NCBI GenBank assembly: GCA_964406475.1
Contig: CAYORS010000001.1
Location: forward strand, 43,176 to 107,175
Origin: JAQBQZ01 sp964406475
GTDB taxonomy: Bacteria > Patescibacteriota > Minisyncoccia > Phycocordibacterales > CAIRYW01
Length of the DNA: 64,000 nt
Direction of reading: 5' to 3'
Shown here: positions 44,983 to 53,127 of the stretch, one piece after another
How positions within the stretch are numbered: the stretch's first letter is position 1
How the letters are laid out: each line of letters opens with the position of its first letter
The notes under the pieces: model-generated
What the model saw: only the letters and a program-made list of their open reading frames with translations
The model's database searches: none
Told to the model about the DNA's origin: nothing
Made by a program: the position numbers and the translations under genes

Positions 44983-45480
44983 ATGGAAGAACGATTTCAT
45001 ATTGTGCCTCGTGAAGCTGTTATGTCGCAAAAAGGAGAAACATCTCGTATTTTAGATGACTGTGATAAGTTGCTTGTAGGGACGTTACATAGTCCGCTTT
45101 TTGACAATTGGGTAAAGGATGGGAGCACAAAACCGCTTATAAAAAGAATATTCCACTCCATAGAAGAGCTTCGTCGCGCAACTGATCTTGAGGAAGGGTA
45201 TCAAAATATTGAACATATTACCGAAATCGCTGCTGACTTTTTTGGGAAAGTCTCTGGCATTGTTCAAGATATTCGAGAATACTTTGAAAATGTTTCATAT
45301 AGAAATGCTCAAAATATACTCGAGCCAAATTCTCCCAAAAAAGACCTTTTTCAAACACCGGATGTTTTTGTAGAAAGAACAAATCAGGTTTTGGATTTAA
45401 TTATCGGTAAAGTTGAAAAAGAAGTAGGTACTCTGAATCTTCCCAAAGAACCTCAAGAACAATATGAAGAAAAATATTGA
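44983..45480 (+). CDS. hypothetical soluble protein
   Basis: 165 residues from ATG 44983 (MEERFHIVPREAVMSQKG), 9 bp after TATAAT (44968-44973). Predominantly helical and charged, no TM, no known domain. Divergent from ruvA and followed by rpsT. Confidence 0.7.
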   Translation: MEERFHIVPREAVMSQKGETSRILDDCDKLLVGTLHSPLFDNWVKDGSTKPLIKRIFHSIEELRRATDLEEGYQNIEHITEIAADFFGKVSGIVQDIREYFENVSYRNAQNILEPNSPKKDLFQTPDVFVERTNQVLDLIIGKVEKEVGTLNLPKEPQEQYEEKY

Positions 45481-45513
45481 TTTTTTTGTTTATTGTGCTA
45501 TACTCCTTTCTAT

Positions 45514-45777
45514 ATGCCAATTACACAATCAGCAAAAAAAGCATTAAGAGCATCAAAAAGAAAGCATGTTTTTAATCTACGAAACAAAAAAGTCGTTGAA
45601 AATGTCGTACGAGAAATCAAATCTCTTGTTAAAAGCAAGAAAGTAGAAGAAGCGCGAAAGCTCCTTCCAAAGGCTTACAAAGCCCTTGATAAAGCAGCAA
45701 AGAAGAATACTCTCAACAAAAATACAGCTTCTCGTAAAAAATCAAAGCTTTCAAAATTTATTAAAAACTCAAAATAA
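45514..45777 (+). CDS. rpsT: 30S ribosomal protein bS20
   Basis: 87 residues from ATG 45514 (MPITQSAKKALRASKRKHVFN), basic, the standard S20 pattern with NTASRKKSKLSKFI at the end. TATACT at 45499-45504 is 9 bp upstream. Confidence 0.96.
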   Translation: MPITQSAKKALRASKRKHVFNLRNKKVVENVVREIKSLVKSKKVEEARKLLPKAYKALDKAAKKNTLNKNTASRKKSKLSKFIKNSK

Positions 45778-45779
45778 AA

Positions 45780-45808
45780 CAAAGCCCGCACAAGCGGGCT
45801 TTGTTTTT
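45780..45808 (+). terminator. rpsT terminator
   Basis: CAAAGCCCGC / GCGGGCTTTG with ACAA loop, then TTTTT. Confidence 0.95.
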
Positions 45809-45843
45809 GAGGTATTATGTGTTAATTTGTCTTTATACAAAAC

Positions 45844-45918
45844 GCTTCCATCGTTCAATGGATAGGACGCAACTTTGCGGAAGTTGTAATGTAGGTTCGA
45901 TTCCTACTGGGAGCACCA
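45844..45918 (+). tRNA. tRNA-Arg (anticodon GCG)
   Basis: 75 nt with encoded CCA. Acceptor GCTTCCA/TGGGAGC, D-stem GTTC/GGAC, anticodon stem CAACT/AGTTG with loop TTGCGGA, T-stem GTAGG/CCTAC, loop TTCGATT. Anticodon GCG would read CGC and CGU without inosine, unlike the usual bacterial ACG. The 3' end is the left arm of a 29-bp palindrome. Confidence 0.9.
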
Positions 45919-45966
45919 TTTTAAAAAGCACAAGAAGTTCTTGTGCTTTTTAAAATGGTGCTCCCA
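45908..45966. repeat. perfect 29-bp palindrome mirroring the tRNA-Arg 3' end
   Basis: Arms 45908-45936 and 45938-45966 pair completely around a single central G. The left arm starts with the last 11 nt of the tRNA. Same architecture as at the tRNA-Lys, but unrelated inner sequence. Confidence 0.88.
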
Positions 45967-46100
45967 AGAAAGTCAAGAGGACTTTCGTGTAGGAATCAAG
46001 GCCCGATTGAGCATAATTTATGAGTTTACGAAATAAATTATCCAATCGGGGTACTGACCCTGTAAGGGTCGATAAGCGTACTCGCAGTTCTACTGAAATC
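45967..46100 (-). repeat. tRNA-mirror element, locus B
   Basis: Minus-strand reading: GAGTACGCTTATCGACCC with a GACCC/GGGTC hairpin (46056-46070), a CCCGATTG/CAATCGGG hairpin (about 46001-46050) enclosing ATAATTTAT/ATAAATTAT, then GATTCCTAC (45989-45997), a GAAAGTC/GACTTTC hairpin (45968-45986) and TGGGAGCACCA. It thus ends like the adjacent tRNA-Arg with a hairpin inserted between T-stem and acceptor, exactly as in locus A unit 2. Confidence 0.65.
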
Positions 46101-46190
46101 ACACTTCAAATGTATAAGCCAAGAATGTGAAAAGTGCTACATGTCTAAATCATACCTTTTAATAGTTCTTTTGTTTTGTAAAAGAAAAAT

Positions 46191-47339
46191 TTATTTAACA
46201 AAAGCCATAAAATATTCTTCATAAGTATACTTAATATCGTAATTAGTATCTTTTTTTTCTTCCACTAAAATATTTAGATCAATAAATCTATCTATTACTT
46301 TCTGTGCACCCGCGCGAGTAAAACCAGTAGTTTTCATTACATTTTTTGTGGTAACAATAGGGTGTTCAAATAAATAATTTAGAAGTTTTATCCCACTCTC
46401 GGATTCACGTTTTGAAAGAGCCTGTATCTTTGCCATATCCTTATCTCTGATTTTTCTAATTTCACCCGACGTGTCAATTGCTTCTTTAGCAGTTTCAATC
46501 ACGCCATCAAGAAAAAATTCCACCCACTCAAAAACTTCACCATTATCATGATAACCACTCAATTTGTTGTAGTATACTTTCTTGTGTTTTTTAAAATATG
46601 AAGATAAAAATAGAACAGGTTTTTCCAAAACTCCTTTTTTCATAAGGAGAAATGTTATGAGCAATCTTCCGACACGTCCGTTACCATCTAGAAACGGATG
46701 AATTGTCTCGAATTGAGCGTGCGCGTATGCTATAGATATGAGAGGGAGGGTAGATGTGTCGTTATAGATAAACTTTTCTAAATCATTCAATTTATCCCCC
46801 ATATCTGTATGTGGTACAGGAATAAATGTGGCGTTTGTTAAATTCGTTCCCCCAATCCAATTTTGACTTTTTCTAAATTCTCCAGGATCGGCAAAGTGAG
46901 AGGCACGAGCACCATCCATAAGTTTTTTATGGATCTCTCTTATAAATCTTAATGAAATAGGGAACTCTTTCAATCTTTTGATCCCGTATTCTAATGCGTT
47001 GATATAGAAAATAATATCAGAAGCATCTGTTTGATTATTTTCAATTTCTGCTGATACCTCTAAAGCATCTGCCATAGTTGCTTGAGTACCTTCGATTTGT
47101 GCTGAAGAAGTGGCGTCTTTGTATGAAAACATTCGGAGGAAAAACTTAATGTCAGGTAGTGTTAACGTAATCCCATCAAGTTTACCTATCAACCTTTCTG
47201 CCTCTGCTGCTTTCAGTAAGATGTTTTGGGGCACCGCAAAAAGCTCGGTTTTTGGAAAACTATCAGGAATAGATGCTGTATATCCTGCTGGCAGGCTTAC
47301 TTTTTTGCATATTTTTACTGTATTCATTCTAGTTTGCAT
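46191..47339 (-). CDS. Fic domain protein (AMP-transferase type)
   Basis: 382 residues. Fic proteins transfer AMP or similar groups to target hydroxyls. N-terminal part carries the inhibitory helix motif SSAQIEG (S-x-x-x-E-G, class II Fic) and the core has HPFLDGNGRVGR; a C-terminal winged-helix-like region (about 310-375, TTKNVMKTTGFTRAGAQKVIDRF) may bind DNA. No adjacent antitoxin, consistent with self-inhibition. Start ATG 47339 or 47327. A 12-bp inverted repeat lies just upstream. Confidence 0.93.
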   Translation of the reverse strand: MQTRMNTVKICKKVSLPAGYTASIPDSFPKTELFAVPQNILLKAAEAERLIGKLDGITLTLPDIKFFLRMFSYKDATSSAQIEGTQATMADALEVSAEIENNQTDASDIIFYINALEYGIKRLKEFPISLRFIREIHKKLMDGARASHFADPGEFRKSQNWIGGTNLTNATFIPVPHTDMGDKLNDLEKFIYNDTSTLPLISIAYAHAQFETIHPFLDGNGRVGRLLITFLLMKKGVLEKPVLFLSSYFKKHKKVYYNKLSGYHDNGEVFEWVEFFLDGVIETAKEAIDTSGEIRKIRDKDMAKIQALSKRESESGIKLLNYLFEHPIVTTKNVMKTTGFTRAGAQKVIDRFIDLNILVEEKKDTNYDIKYTYEEYFMAFVK

Positions 47340-47347
47340 TGATTATT

Positions 47348-47381
47348 AAATAGATACTATTTTAATAGTTAGTATCTATTT
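47348..47381. promoter_or_regulatory. 12-bp inverted repeat upstream of fic
   Basis: AAATAGATACTA (47348-47359) and TAGTATCTATTT (47370-47381) with a 10-bp spacer, 9 bp before the first fic ATG. Operator-like; the winged-helix domain of Fic could be its ligand. Confidence 0.5.
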
Positions 47382-47517
47382 AGTCAAGTAATGTATACTA
47401 CATTATTGAATGCACAATCTCTATATTATAAAGTTCCTATTGAATATTGAAATAGAACACAAAAAAAGTACATAATCTACTCTGTGAGAGTTCAAAGATA
47501 AAAAAAGGGGGCAAAAA

Positions 47518-47985
47518 CTAAAACCCAATGATTTCCATAATACGGACTGTTGCGGGTTCGTGCATTTCTTCTTCGGGAATATAATCAAGCAAAAAGCTAC
47601 GCACGTCTTCCGTGTCTACATAGTCTGTTTCTATAGTGATGATGAGTATTGGATTAACGATTCGTCGTGTGCGCAAGAGGAGTTTTGGTGCTCGAAACCC
47701 ATCATCCAAAACATAAAATGCTTCAAAATCTTCATAATTATAAATCTTATTGTTGATGCGTAGTCCTTTCTGTGTGAGTTCGTAGTCTACAAGCTCAGGG
47801 GGTTTGGCACCATTTATGATCATTGTTGCCCCAGCAATAATAAGAAAAAGTCCAAAAATAGTATTGCCATAAATAAAACAAATGATAGCGCTTGATGCAA
47901 CGATAATTCCCACAGCCCAAAACCAGTCTGTTGTCTTTTCTCGGTATTCAAATTCAAATCCTGTCCAACGCATAAGATTTTCCAT
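47518..47985 (-). CDS. two-TM protein with PH-like C-terminus
   Basis: 155 residues: two close TM helices (about 22-40 and 42-60), then a beta-rich soluble domain (LVDYELTQKGLRINNKIYNYEDFEAFYVLDDG), similar to bacterial PH-like/YcxB-type membrane proteins. TAAAAT (47992-47997) lies 6 bp before ATG. Function unknown. Confidence 0.7.
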   Translation of the reverse strand: MENLMRWTGFEFEYREKTTDWFWAVGIIVASSAIICFIYGNTIFGLFLIIAGATMIINGAKPPELVDYELTQKGLRINNKIYNYEDFEAFYVLDDGFRAPKLLLRTRRIVNPILIITIETDYVDTEDVRSFLLDYIPEEEMHEPATVRIMEIIGF

Positions 47986-48046
47986 AAGAATATTTTATCA
48001 TATCTTTTTGTGATTGGTACAGTTTGATTGGAGTTTTGTCTTTGTG

Positions 48047-48052
48047 TATAGT
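48047..48052 (+). promoter_or_regulatory. ung -10 box TATAGT
   Basis: TATAGT followed by 6 nt and ATG 48059. Confidence 0.55.
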
Positions 48053-48058
48053 AGCTAT

Positions 48059-48730
48059 ATGTCAAAACCGATACAAATAGAAAAATCATGGTTCTCTGTT
48101 TTGAAAGACGAATTTTCTAAAGATTATTTTGTTTCATTGAGAGATTTTGTATATCGAGAATATAAGGAATCGATTATTTGCCCCTCACCAAAAAATATTT
48201 TTAAAGCGTTTGATATGTGTCCTTTTGACAAGGTGAAGGTGGTGCTTGTGGGGCAAGATCCTTATCACGGCAAAGACCAAGCGACAGGGCTTTCTTTTTC
48301 GGTACAAGAGCAGACACTTCTCCCACCATCACTCAAGAATATTTTTAAAGAAATACATGATGATGTGGGAATCAAGACTTTTGCTCATGGAGATCTTTCT
48401 CGGTGGGCAGAGCAGGGGGTGTTACTTTTAAACGCGACACTCACCGTTTCTTTAAACGCACCTGGCTCTCACCAAAAAAGGGGATGGGAAGAATTTACTG
48501 ACAGTGTCATTGAAGCATTAAACAACAAAAGGGAAAACCTTGTTTTTATTCTGTGGGGTAATTATGCAAAAAACAAAGGTAAATCAATCGATCGAACAAA
48601 GCATTGTGTCATAGAATCTCCACATCCTTCACCTTTTTCTGCACACAATGGCTTTTTTGGTTCAAAACCTTTTAGTAAGACAAATGAATATTTAAAATCT
48701 AAAGGAATAGGGGAAATAGACTGGAGTTGA
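48059..48730 (+). CDS. ung: uracil-DNA glycosylase
   Basis: 223 residues from ATG 48059 (MSKPIQIEKSWFSVLKDEF). Family 1 UDG: GQDPYHG water-activating loop, LLLNATLTV, and HPSPFSAHNGF minor-groove loop. Excises uracil from DNA. Full length. Confidence 0.97.
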   Translation: MSKPIQIEKSWFSVLKDEFSKDYFVSLRDFVYREYKESIICPSPKNIFKAFDMCPFDKVKVVLVGQDPYHGKDQATGLSFSVQEQTLLPPSLKNIFKEIHDDVGIKTFAHGDLSRWAEQGVLLLNATLTVSLNAPGSHQKRGWEEFTDSVIEALNNKRENLVFILWGNYAKNKGKSIDRTKHCVIESPHPSPFSAHNGFFGSKPFSKTNEYLKSKGIGEIDWS

Positions 48731-48759
48731 CTTATTTCTCATTCTGACTAACATTTTAT

Positions 48760-49410
48760 GTGGATGTTTCAATACGAAACTCTCTCATAGTATCGAGAAT
48801 AGATACTTTCCTTGTTCGTTTTATGCACATACTCATTCCTCTGCTCGGTTTTGTGTTTACCATAGTTTTCTGGGGAGAGAAACAAAAGCTTCTTTTTCTA
48901 CTCAGAATTATTTATGCCTTTATGGTTCTCAGTCCACTTGCAATTGTGTATCCAGTTTGGTCAAATGACAAATCGGTGGTCACCATCGAAAATGGTAAAG
49001 TAGCTTACCACCCTTTTGGGTATCCGAGGTGGTGTAAACCTTATTCAGTGTCTTCTGATGGAACTTTGTCCACAAAGGTTAATTCGATTGCAATCGGTGC
49101 GACTGACCACAACATTGTTGGGAAGGCTATCTGTGAAGTGTTGGTTGAATTTGATATTTTAACTTACTGCACTAAGTATGCAAAAGCATCATACATTTGG
49201 GATTATAAGCTCAAAGAATGGTGTGAGGAGCATAATGTGAGTGGATGGCAGATACTCAAAGAATGGGTGCAGATGGGGATGACCGAAGAGTCAAAACCAC
49301 TGCTCATTCAAAAGCATTTCTCTTTTTTGAAAGCATTGGGTGCTAACCCCACCATTGTTCTCAGATTTGATCCTACAATTGATGTGGGTGAGAGAGCTAC
49401 AATCCGATAA
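48760..49410 (+). CDS. hypothetical membrane protein
   Basis: 216 residues from GTG 48760; ATG 48823 (MHILIPLLGF) is an alternative. Two TM segments (about 22-42 and 46-66), then a soluble C-terminal domain of about 145 residues with several Trp and Cys. Unknown. Stop codon lies in the stem of the terminator 49404-49436. Confidence 0.55.
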   Translation: MDVSIRNSLIVSRIDTFLVRFMHILIPLLGFVFTIVFWGEKQKLLFLLRIIYAFMVLSPLAIVYPVWSNDKSVVTIENGKVAYHPFGYPRWCKPYSVSSDGTLSTKVNSIAIGATDHNIVGKAICEVLVEFDILTYCTKYAKASYIWDYKLKEWCEEHNVSGWQILKEWVQMGMTEESKPLLIQKHFSFLKALGANPTIVLRFDPTIDVGERATIR

Positions 49411-49436
49411 TTGGTTTATCCAATATCGGTTTTTTT
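49404..49436 (+). terminator. intrinsic terminator
   Basis: CCGATAATTGG / CCAATATCGG with one bulged A, followed by TTTTTTT. Confidence 0.85.
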
Positions 49437-49446
49437 ATTCTTAAAT

Positions 49447-49466
49447 CTGCAAGGGCAGCCTTGCAG
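49447..49466. repeat. CTGCAAGG hairpin repeat, copy 1
   Basis: Perfect 8-bp stem CTGCAAGG / CCTTGCAG, loop GCAG, between convergent genes. Confidence 0.6.
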
Positions 49467-49476
49467 CATCACGTTT

Positions 49477-49755
49477 TCATTTGTTTCTGTATTTAATAAT
49501 GTAGTGAATATAAATTATCAGAATGAGCAACAGGAGAGCTTGTCCTGAAAAAAGAAAGATATCATGAATGCCATAAAATTTAACAAGAAGAATAAGTCCT
49601 CCAAGTAAGCGAATGATTGTTCCACGCAAAGATACGTCCTCTGAAGATTTGATTCGTTGGATTTCTTGTATCTCGAGCACCAAATCAACACAAAACGCAC
49701 AGAAGGCAACTATAGTGCCATAATTGACGATCAAATTTAGGATCTCTTTATGCAT
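49477..49755 (-). CDS. SemiSWEET/PQ-loop-like small transporter
   Basis: 92 residues, three TM helices, with the loop QEIQRIKSSEDVSLRGT that matches the conserved region after TM1 of bacterial SemiSWEET sugar transporters (dimers of triple-helix bundles). The PQ dipeptide itself is not present. TACAAT lies 6 bp before ATG 49755. Confidence 0.7.
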   Translation of the reverse strand: MHKEILNLIVNYGTIVAFCAFCVDLVLEIQEIQRIKSSEDVSLRGTIIRLLGGLILLVKFYGIHDIFLFSGQALLLLILIIYIHYIIKYRNK

Positions 49756-49776
49756 AAAACCATTGTATCATAAGGA

Positions 49777-50514
49777 TCAAAAGACGTGGGCGATTGGGTT
49801 ACAATCCGATAATTGATTTTTTAATTCCTGAAGCCGTTTATTAAATAATTCTTTGTCTTTGTATACATCATCTGCAATATAATATTTTTCATCCTCCTGT
49901 AATTTATCCAACTTTTCCAAACCTTTTAATTTTTTATACTCTTTATTGAAAGTGGCGTTAAAGTACCAAAAGGCTTCTTTTCTGATATCTAGATCAGTAT
50001 CTAGCAGGGCAATCAAGAGTAATTCAAAAGATTCTTTCGGTTTTAAACTATAATCGTTTTCTGTAGATACAAAAGTGAGCCCGAGGATCTCCATTTTTCC
50101 ACTTGAGAGGTGATTCGGAGTAGTAGGATCTGAATCTACTGTACCCAAAATTGTTTTACAAAATGTAATATACGAATCCAATTCATCCCATTTATACAAC
50201 ACGAATCCAACACGAACCTTCACATCTAATCTTATAGCAGATTCAAAGCATTTTTTAAAAACAGGGATAAGGTCTTTTAAATCAAATCTGAAAGCAAGAT
50301 AGGGTAATTGCGAACCTTCGCATTTAGAAAGGTATATATTTTGAATTGTAATTTTCTTTGCGACCTCAAGCTCCTCACCATGCAGTTTTAAAGGAAGGCT
50401 CAAGTCATGTTCTCCACGAGCAACATACATATAGTCTTCAAAGTACTGTGTAATAAAAGCAGAAAATTCTGGACTTGGGTTTGTAATTGTGTTTTTTAAA
50501 CTAGTGTCGTACAT
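49777..50514 (-). CDS. hypothetical helical protein
   Basis: 245 residues, soluble; C-terminal half has HEAT-like helical character (LLIALLDTDLDIRKEAFWYFNATF). No family recognised. TATACT is 22 bp before the ATG, so this gene has a real leader, unlike most here. Accessory region. Confidence 0.65.
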   Translation of the reverse strand: MYDTSLKNTITNPSPEFSAFITQYFEDYMYVARGEHDLSLPLKLHGEELEVAKKITIQNIYLSKCEGSQLPYLAFRFDLKDLIPVFKKCFESAIRLDVKVRVGFVLYKWDELDSYITFCKTILGTVDSDPTTPNHLSSGKMEILGLTFVSTENDYSLKPKESFELLLIALLDTDLDIRKEAFWYFNATFNKEYKKLKGLEKLDKLQEDEKYYIADDVYKDKELFNKRLQELKNQLSDCNPIAHVF

Positions 50515-50569
50515 ATTTGACTCTTGGGTTGTTGTGAGTATATCACATAAATTTATTAAAAATTAAAAT

Positions 50570-50590
50570 CTGCAAGGGTGGTCCTTGCAG
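50570..50590. repeat. CTGCAAGG hairpin repeat, copy 2
   Basis: CTGCAAGG / CCTTGCAG, loop GTGGT. Same stem as copy 1. Confidence 0.6.
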
Positions 50591-50614
50591 GATAGATTAG
50601 GTATGGTTGCTAGA

Positions 50615-50636
50615 TTATACCCCCCAGGGGTATAAT
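50615..50636 (+). promoter_or_regulatory. CsoR-type operator overlapping the csoR -10 box
   Basis: TTATACCCC-CCA-GGGGTATAA, perfect 9-bp arms (50615-50635), the G/C-tract dyad typical of CsoR operators. TATAAT (50631-50636) is formed by its right edge, so bound repressor would block RNA polymerase. Confidence 0.85.
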
Positions 50637-50643
50637 GAGATGT

Positions 50644-50910
50644 ATGCGTACAGACATCAAACACAAAACAACAAGACGACTCAAAATCATTGAAGGACAA
50701 ATTCGTGGTTTACAAAAAATGGTTGACGAAGAAAAATATTGTATTGATATTATTATTCAAACTTCTGCAATCAAAGAAGCTCTGTCTGGGGTTGAGGACC
50801 TTATTCTTGAAAACCACCTCACAACACACATAGTCGAAAAAATAAAAGAGGGTAAGGCAGTGTCTGCTACAAAAGAAATTTTAAAAGTATATAAATTAAA
50901 ACAAAAATGA
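50644..50910 (+). CDS. csoR: CsoR/RcnR family metal-sensing repressor
   Basis: 88 residues from ATG 50644 (MRTDIKHKTTRRLKIIEGQ), 7 bp after TATAAT; ATG 50635 overlaps the -10 box. All-helical DUF156 fold. Ligand positions: Cys in KYCIDI, His in ENH, and His at +4 (HLTTH) where copper CsoR has Cys. This C-H-H set differs from the C-H-C set of the second CsoR at 63.6 kb. Translationally coupled (ATGA) to the multicopper oxidase. Confidence 0.92.
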   Translation: MRTDIKHKTTRRLKIIEGQIRGLQKMVDEEKYCIDIIIQTSAIKEALSGVEDLILENHLTTHIVEKIKEGKAVSATKEILKVYKLKQK

Positions 50911-52571
50911 AAATAAATAAATTTTATATTTTGCTTTTGGTTGTGGTTTTAAGCATCATAGCATTTTTGAGTTATTGGTTTTTTGCTTTACCTATCGCAA
51001 GCAAGTCTTCGGTAGTAAGCCTTAAAACCGGTGATACCTATAATCTTGAAGCCTCATACGTCACAAAACAAATTAACGGCAAAGATCAAAAAATGCTTGC
51101 TTACAATGGCTCAATTCCTGGTCCAACCATAGAGGTAGAGCAAGGATCAGAGATTACTATTCATTTTGTAAATAACACTGATATGCCTGAGCTTTTGCAT
51201 TCTCATGGAGTGAGAATGGATAATGCTTTTGATGGATCTCATCTTGTTCAAAAAGAAGTAGAACCAGGAGAGTCTTTTGATTATGTTTTGAAGTTTCCTG
51301 ATGCTGGAGTGTATTGGTATCATCCTCACATAAACGAAGTTTATGGTCAGGCACGGGGTCTTTATGGTGCATTCATTGTTAAACCAAAAGACAAAAACTA
51401 TTTTCCTCCTGTCAACAGACAGGTGCCTCTGATTTTGTCTGATGTTTTGGTTGCCAATGGAAAAATGAGTATTCAAAAAAACACTTCAGACAGTACGCTT
51501 ATGGGTCACTATGGAAATGTAATGCTTACTAACGGAGATGAGGACTATACTCTTACAGGCACATCGGGCGAAGTTGTGCGCTTTTATGTGATTAATGCAT
51601 CAAATGCACGACCCTATAATTTTGTGATCAATAATGCAAAGATGAAACTTGTAGGAGGTGATAGTGGTGCATATGAAAAATCCACATACGTGGATTCTAT
51701 CGTGCTCGGTCCATCAGAGAGAGCGATTGTTGATGTGTTGTTTGATAAGGAGGGTGCATATAATATCGTGAACAAAACGCCAGACAGGGAGTATATACTC
51801 GGTAAGGTGGTGATTGAAACCGGCAACATTTTAGTCTCTTACAAAAACGAGTTTAATACTCTCCAAATCAACAAAGATACAATCGCAAGTATTGATCCGT
51901 TTAGGCAATATTTTGATAAAAACCCAGACAAAAAAATTTCACTTATTGTAGATATGATGGGGAATATGCGTATGGACAAAAGTATGATGCATACTCATCG
52001 TTCAGACAATGCTCGCACAAATGACAGTAAAACAGTGAACCTTATGGGAATGAATATGACGATAGAACAGGCGATTGAACATTGTACGTCAATGCCTCAA
52101 ATGGCTGGATGTGAACCATATTTAAATAATGATGATAATCAAACTTTGGTTCCTCAAAACACAAAAGAAAGTGATGGTATTGAATGGGAAGATTCTATGC
52201 AGATGATGAATCAGATGTCTTCAGATAAAAATGTGCAGTGGAAAATTATAGATGATGCAACGGGAAAAACAAATATGAATATTGATTGGACTTTCAAAAA
52301 AGGTGAGCCTGTAAAAATTAGAATATTCAATGATTCCAAATCAATGCATCCAATGCAGCACCCAATACATTTTCACGGGCAAAGGTTTCTTGTTGTTGCA
52401 AGAGACGGTGTATTGCAAACCAATCTTGTGTGGAAGGATACGGTGATGGTCAAAGCAGGAGAGACTGTTGATATTATTCTTGATCCATCAAATCCTGGTC
52501 AGTGGATGGCGCATTGTCATATTGCTGAACATCTAAGTAATGGAATGATGTTTGGCTTTAAGGTAGAGTAG
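50907..52571 (+). CDS. multicopper oxidase (CueO/CopA-oxidase-like)
   Basis: 554 residues, N-terminal signal anchor (about 7-28). Four copper-ligand motifs: HSHG, YWYHPH, HPIHFHG and HCHIAEH...M (type 1 Met ligand). A Met/His-rich insert (about 345-430, MMGNMRMDKSMMHTH) resembles the Cu(I)-binding segment of CueO. Probably oxidises Cu(I) outside the membrane under CsoR control. Confidence 0.93.
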   Translation: MKINKFYILLLVVVLSIIAFLSYWFFALPIASKSSVVSLKTGDTYNLEASYVTKQINGKDQKMLAYNGSIPGPTIEVEQGSEITIHFVNNTDMPELLHSHGVRMDNAFDGSHLVQKEVEPGESFDYVLKFPDAGVYWYHPHINEVYGQARGLYGAFIVKPKDKNYFPPVNRQVPLILSDVLVANGKMSIQKNTSDSTLMGHYGNVMLTNGDEDYTLTGTSGEVVRFYVINASNARPYNFVINNAKMKLVGGDSGAYEKSTYVDSIVLGPSERAIVDVLFDKEGAYNIVNKTPDREYILGKVVIETGNILVSYKNEFNTLQINKDTIASIDPFRQYFDKNPDKKISLIVDMMGNMRMDKSMMHTHRSDNARTNDSKTVNLMGMNMTIEQAIEHCTSMPQMAGCEPYLNNDDNQTLVPQNTKESDGIEWEDSMQMMNQMSSDKNVQWKIIDDATGKTNMNIDWTFKKGEPVKIRIFNDSKSMHPMQHPIHFHGQRFLVVARDGVLQTNLVWKDTVMVKAGETVDIILDPSNPGQWMAHCHIAEHLSNGMMFGFKVE

Positions 52572-52576
52572 TTCTT

Positions 52577-52595
52577 TGTAAGGGTGGTCCTTGCG
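52577..52595. repeat. hairpin repeat, copy 3 (imperfect)
   Basis: TGTAAGG / CCTTGCG (one G-T pair), loop GTGGT, right after the oxidase gene. Related to copies 1 and 2. Confidence 0.45.
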
Positions 52596-52682
52596 GAGAC
52601 AGAGACAAATTACGATTTTCAATCTATCTAGGTTTTGTTGTGGACCAATTCAAAATATCTCTGTTATACTTAATGTAATACT

Positions 52683-52982
52683 ATGATAAAACATGATTTA
52701 GCTATAATTAGAAAGGCGATTAGTGCTGTATCTAAAGAAGCTACACAGTTTAAGAATGACCAAGCTTTAACATCTGTTCTCGCTCAGCTCCGTTATATCG
52801 AGGGGGTTATAAGCGGAGCTGAGTTCGATCTGAGCAAACTTTCTCGTCTGGCGATTGGTGTTACAGCAGTAAAGATGCTTGCTCAAGAATACCCTCATCT
52901 TGTTGATGTACTTATGGATGCTGATTGTGTAAGTAAAAAGTATATAAAAGTCTATCAACTAACCCATAAGAGTAATAAATAA
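52683..52982 (+). CDS. Tsi6-like immunity protein
   Basis: 99 residues, helical. Pattern LAQLRYIEGVISGAEFDLSKLSRLAIGVTAVKML followed by an acidic helix resembles the Tsi6 family, which neutralises the NADase effector Tse6 in Pseudomonas. From memory of the pattern; medium confidence. No effector gene is adjacent, so it may be an orphan immunity gene against a competitor toxin. Confidence 0.55.
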   Translation: MIKHDLAIIRKAISAVSKEATQFKNDQALTSVLAQLRYIEGVISGAEFDLSKLSRLAIGVTAVKMLAQEYPHLVDVLMDADCVSKKYIKVYQLTHKSNK

Positions 52983-53000
52983 TAAATCATTCTTTAAATC

Positions 53001-53020
53001 CCCAAGGGCTGCTCTTGTGG
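53001..53020. repeat. degenerate hairpin repeat
   Basis: CCCAAGGGCTGCTCTTGTGG resembles the 49.4-52.6 kb repeats but the stem is imperfect. Confidence 0.25.
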
Positions 53021-53127
53021 AGTAAAGTATTATTTCTTTCATATATATAACTGTATGTAATTTGTAATACAGTAAGTATAGTATCGAATCAACTAATTTA
53101 CATACGCCTATTGCTCAATTTTTTATA

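Noticed and set aside
41121..46100. Integron attC sites as explanation of the tRNA-linked palindromes
   Set aside because: No R'/R'' core (RYYYAAC / GTTRRRY) and no integron integrase; the arms copy tRNA 3' ends instead.
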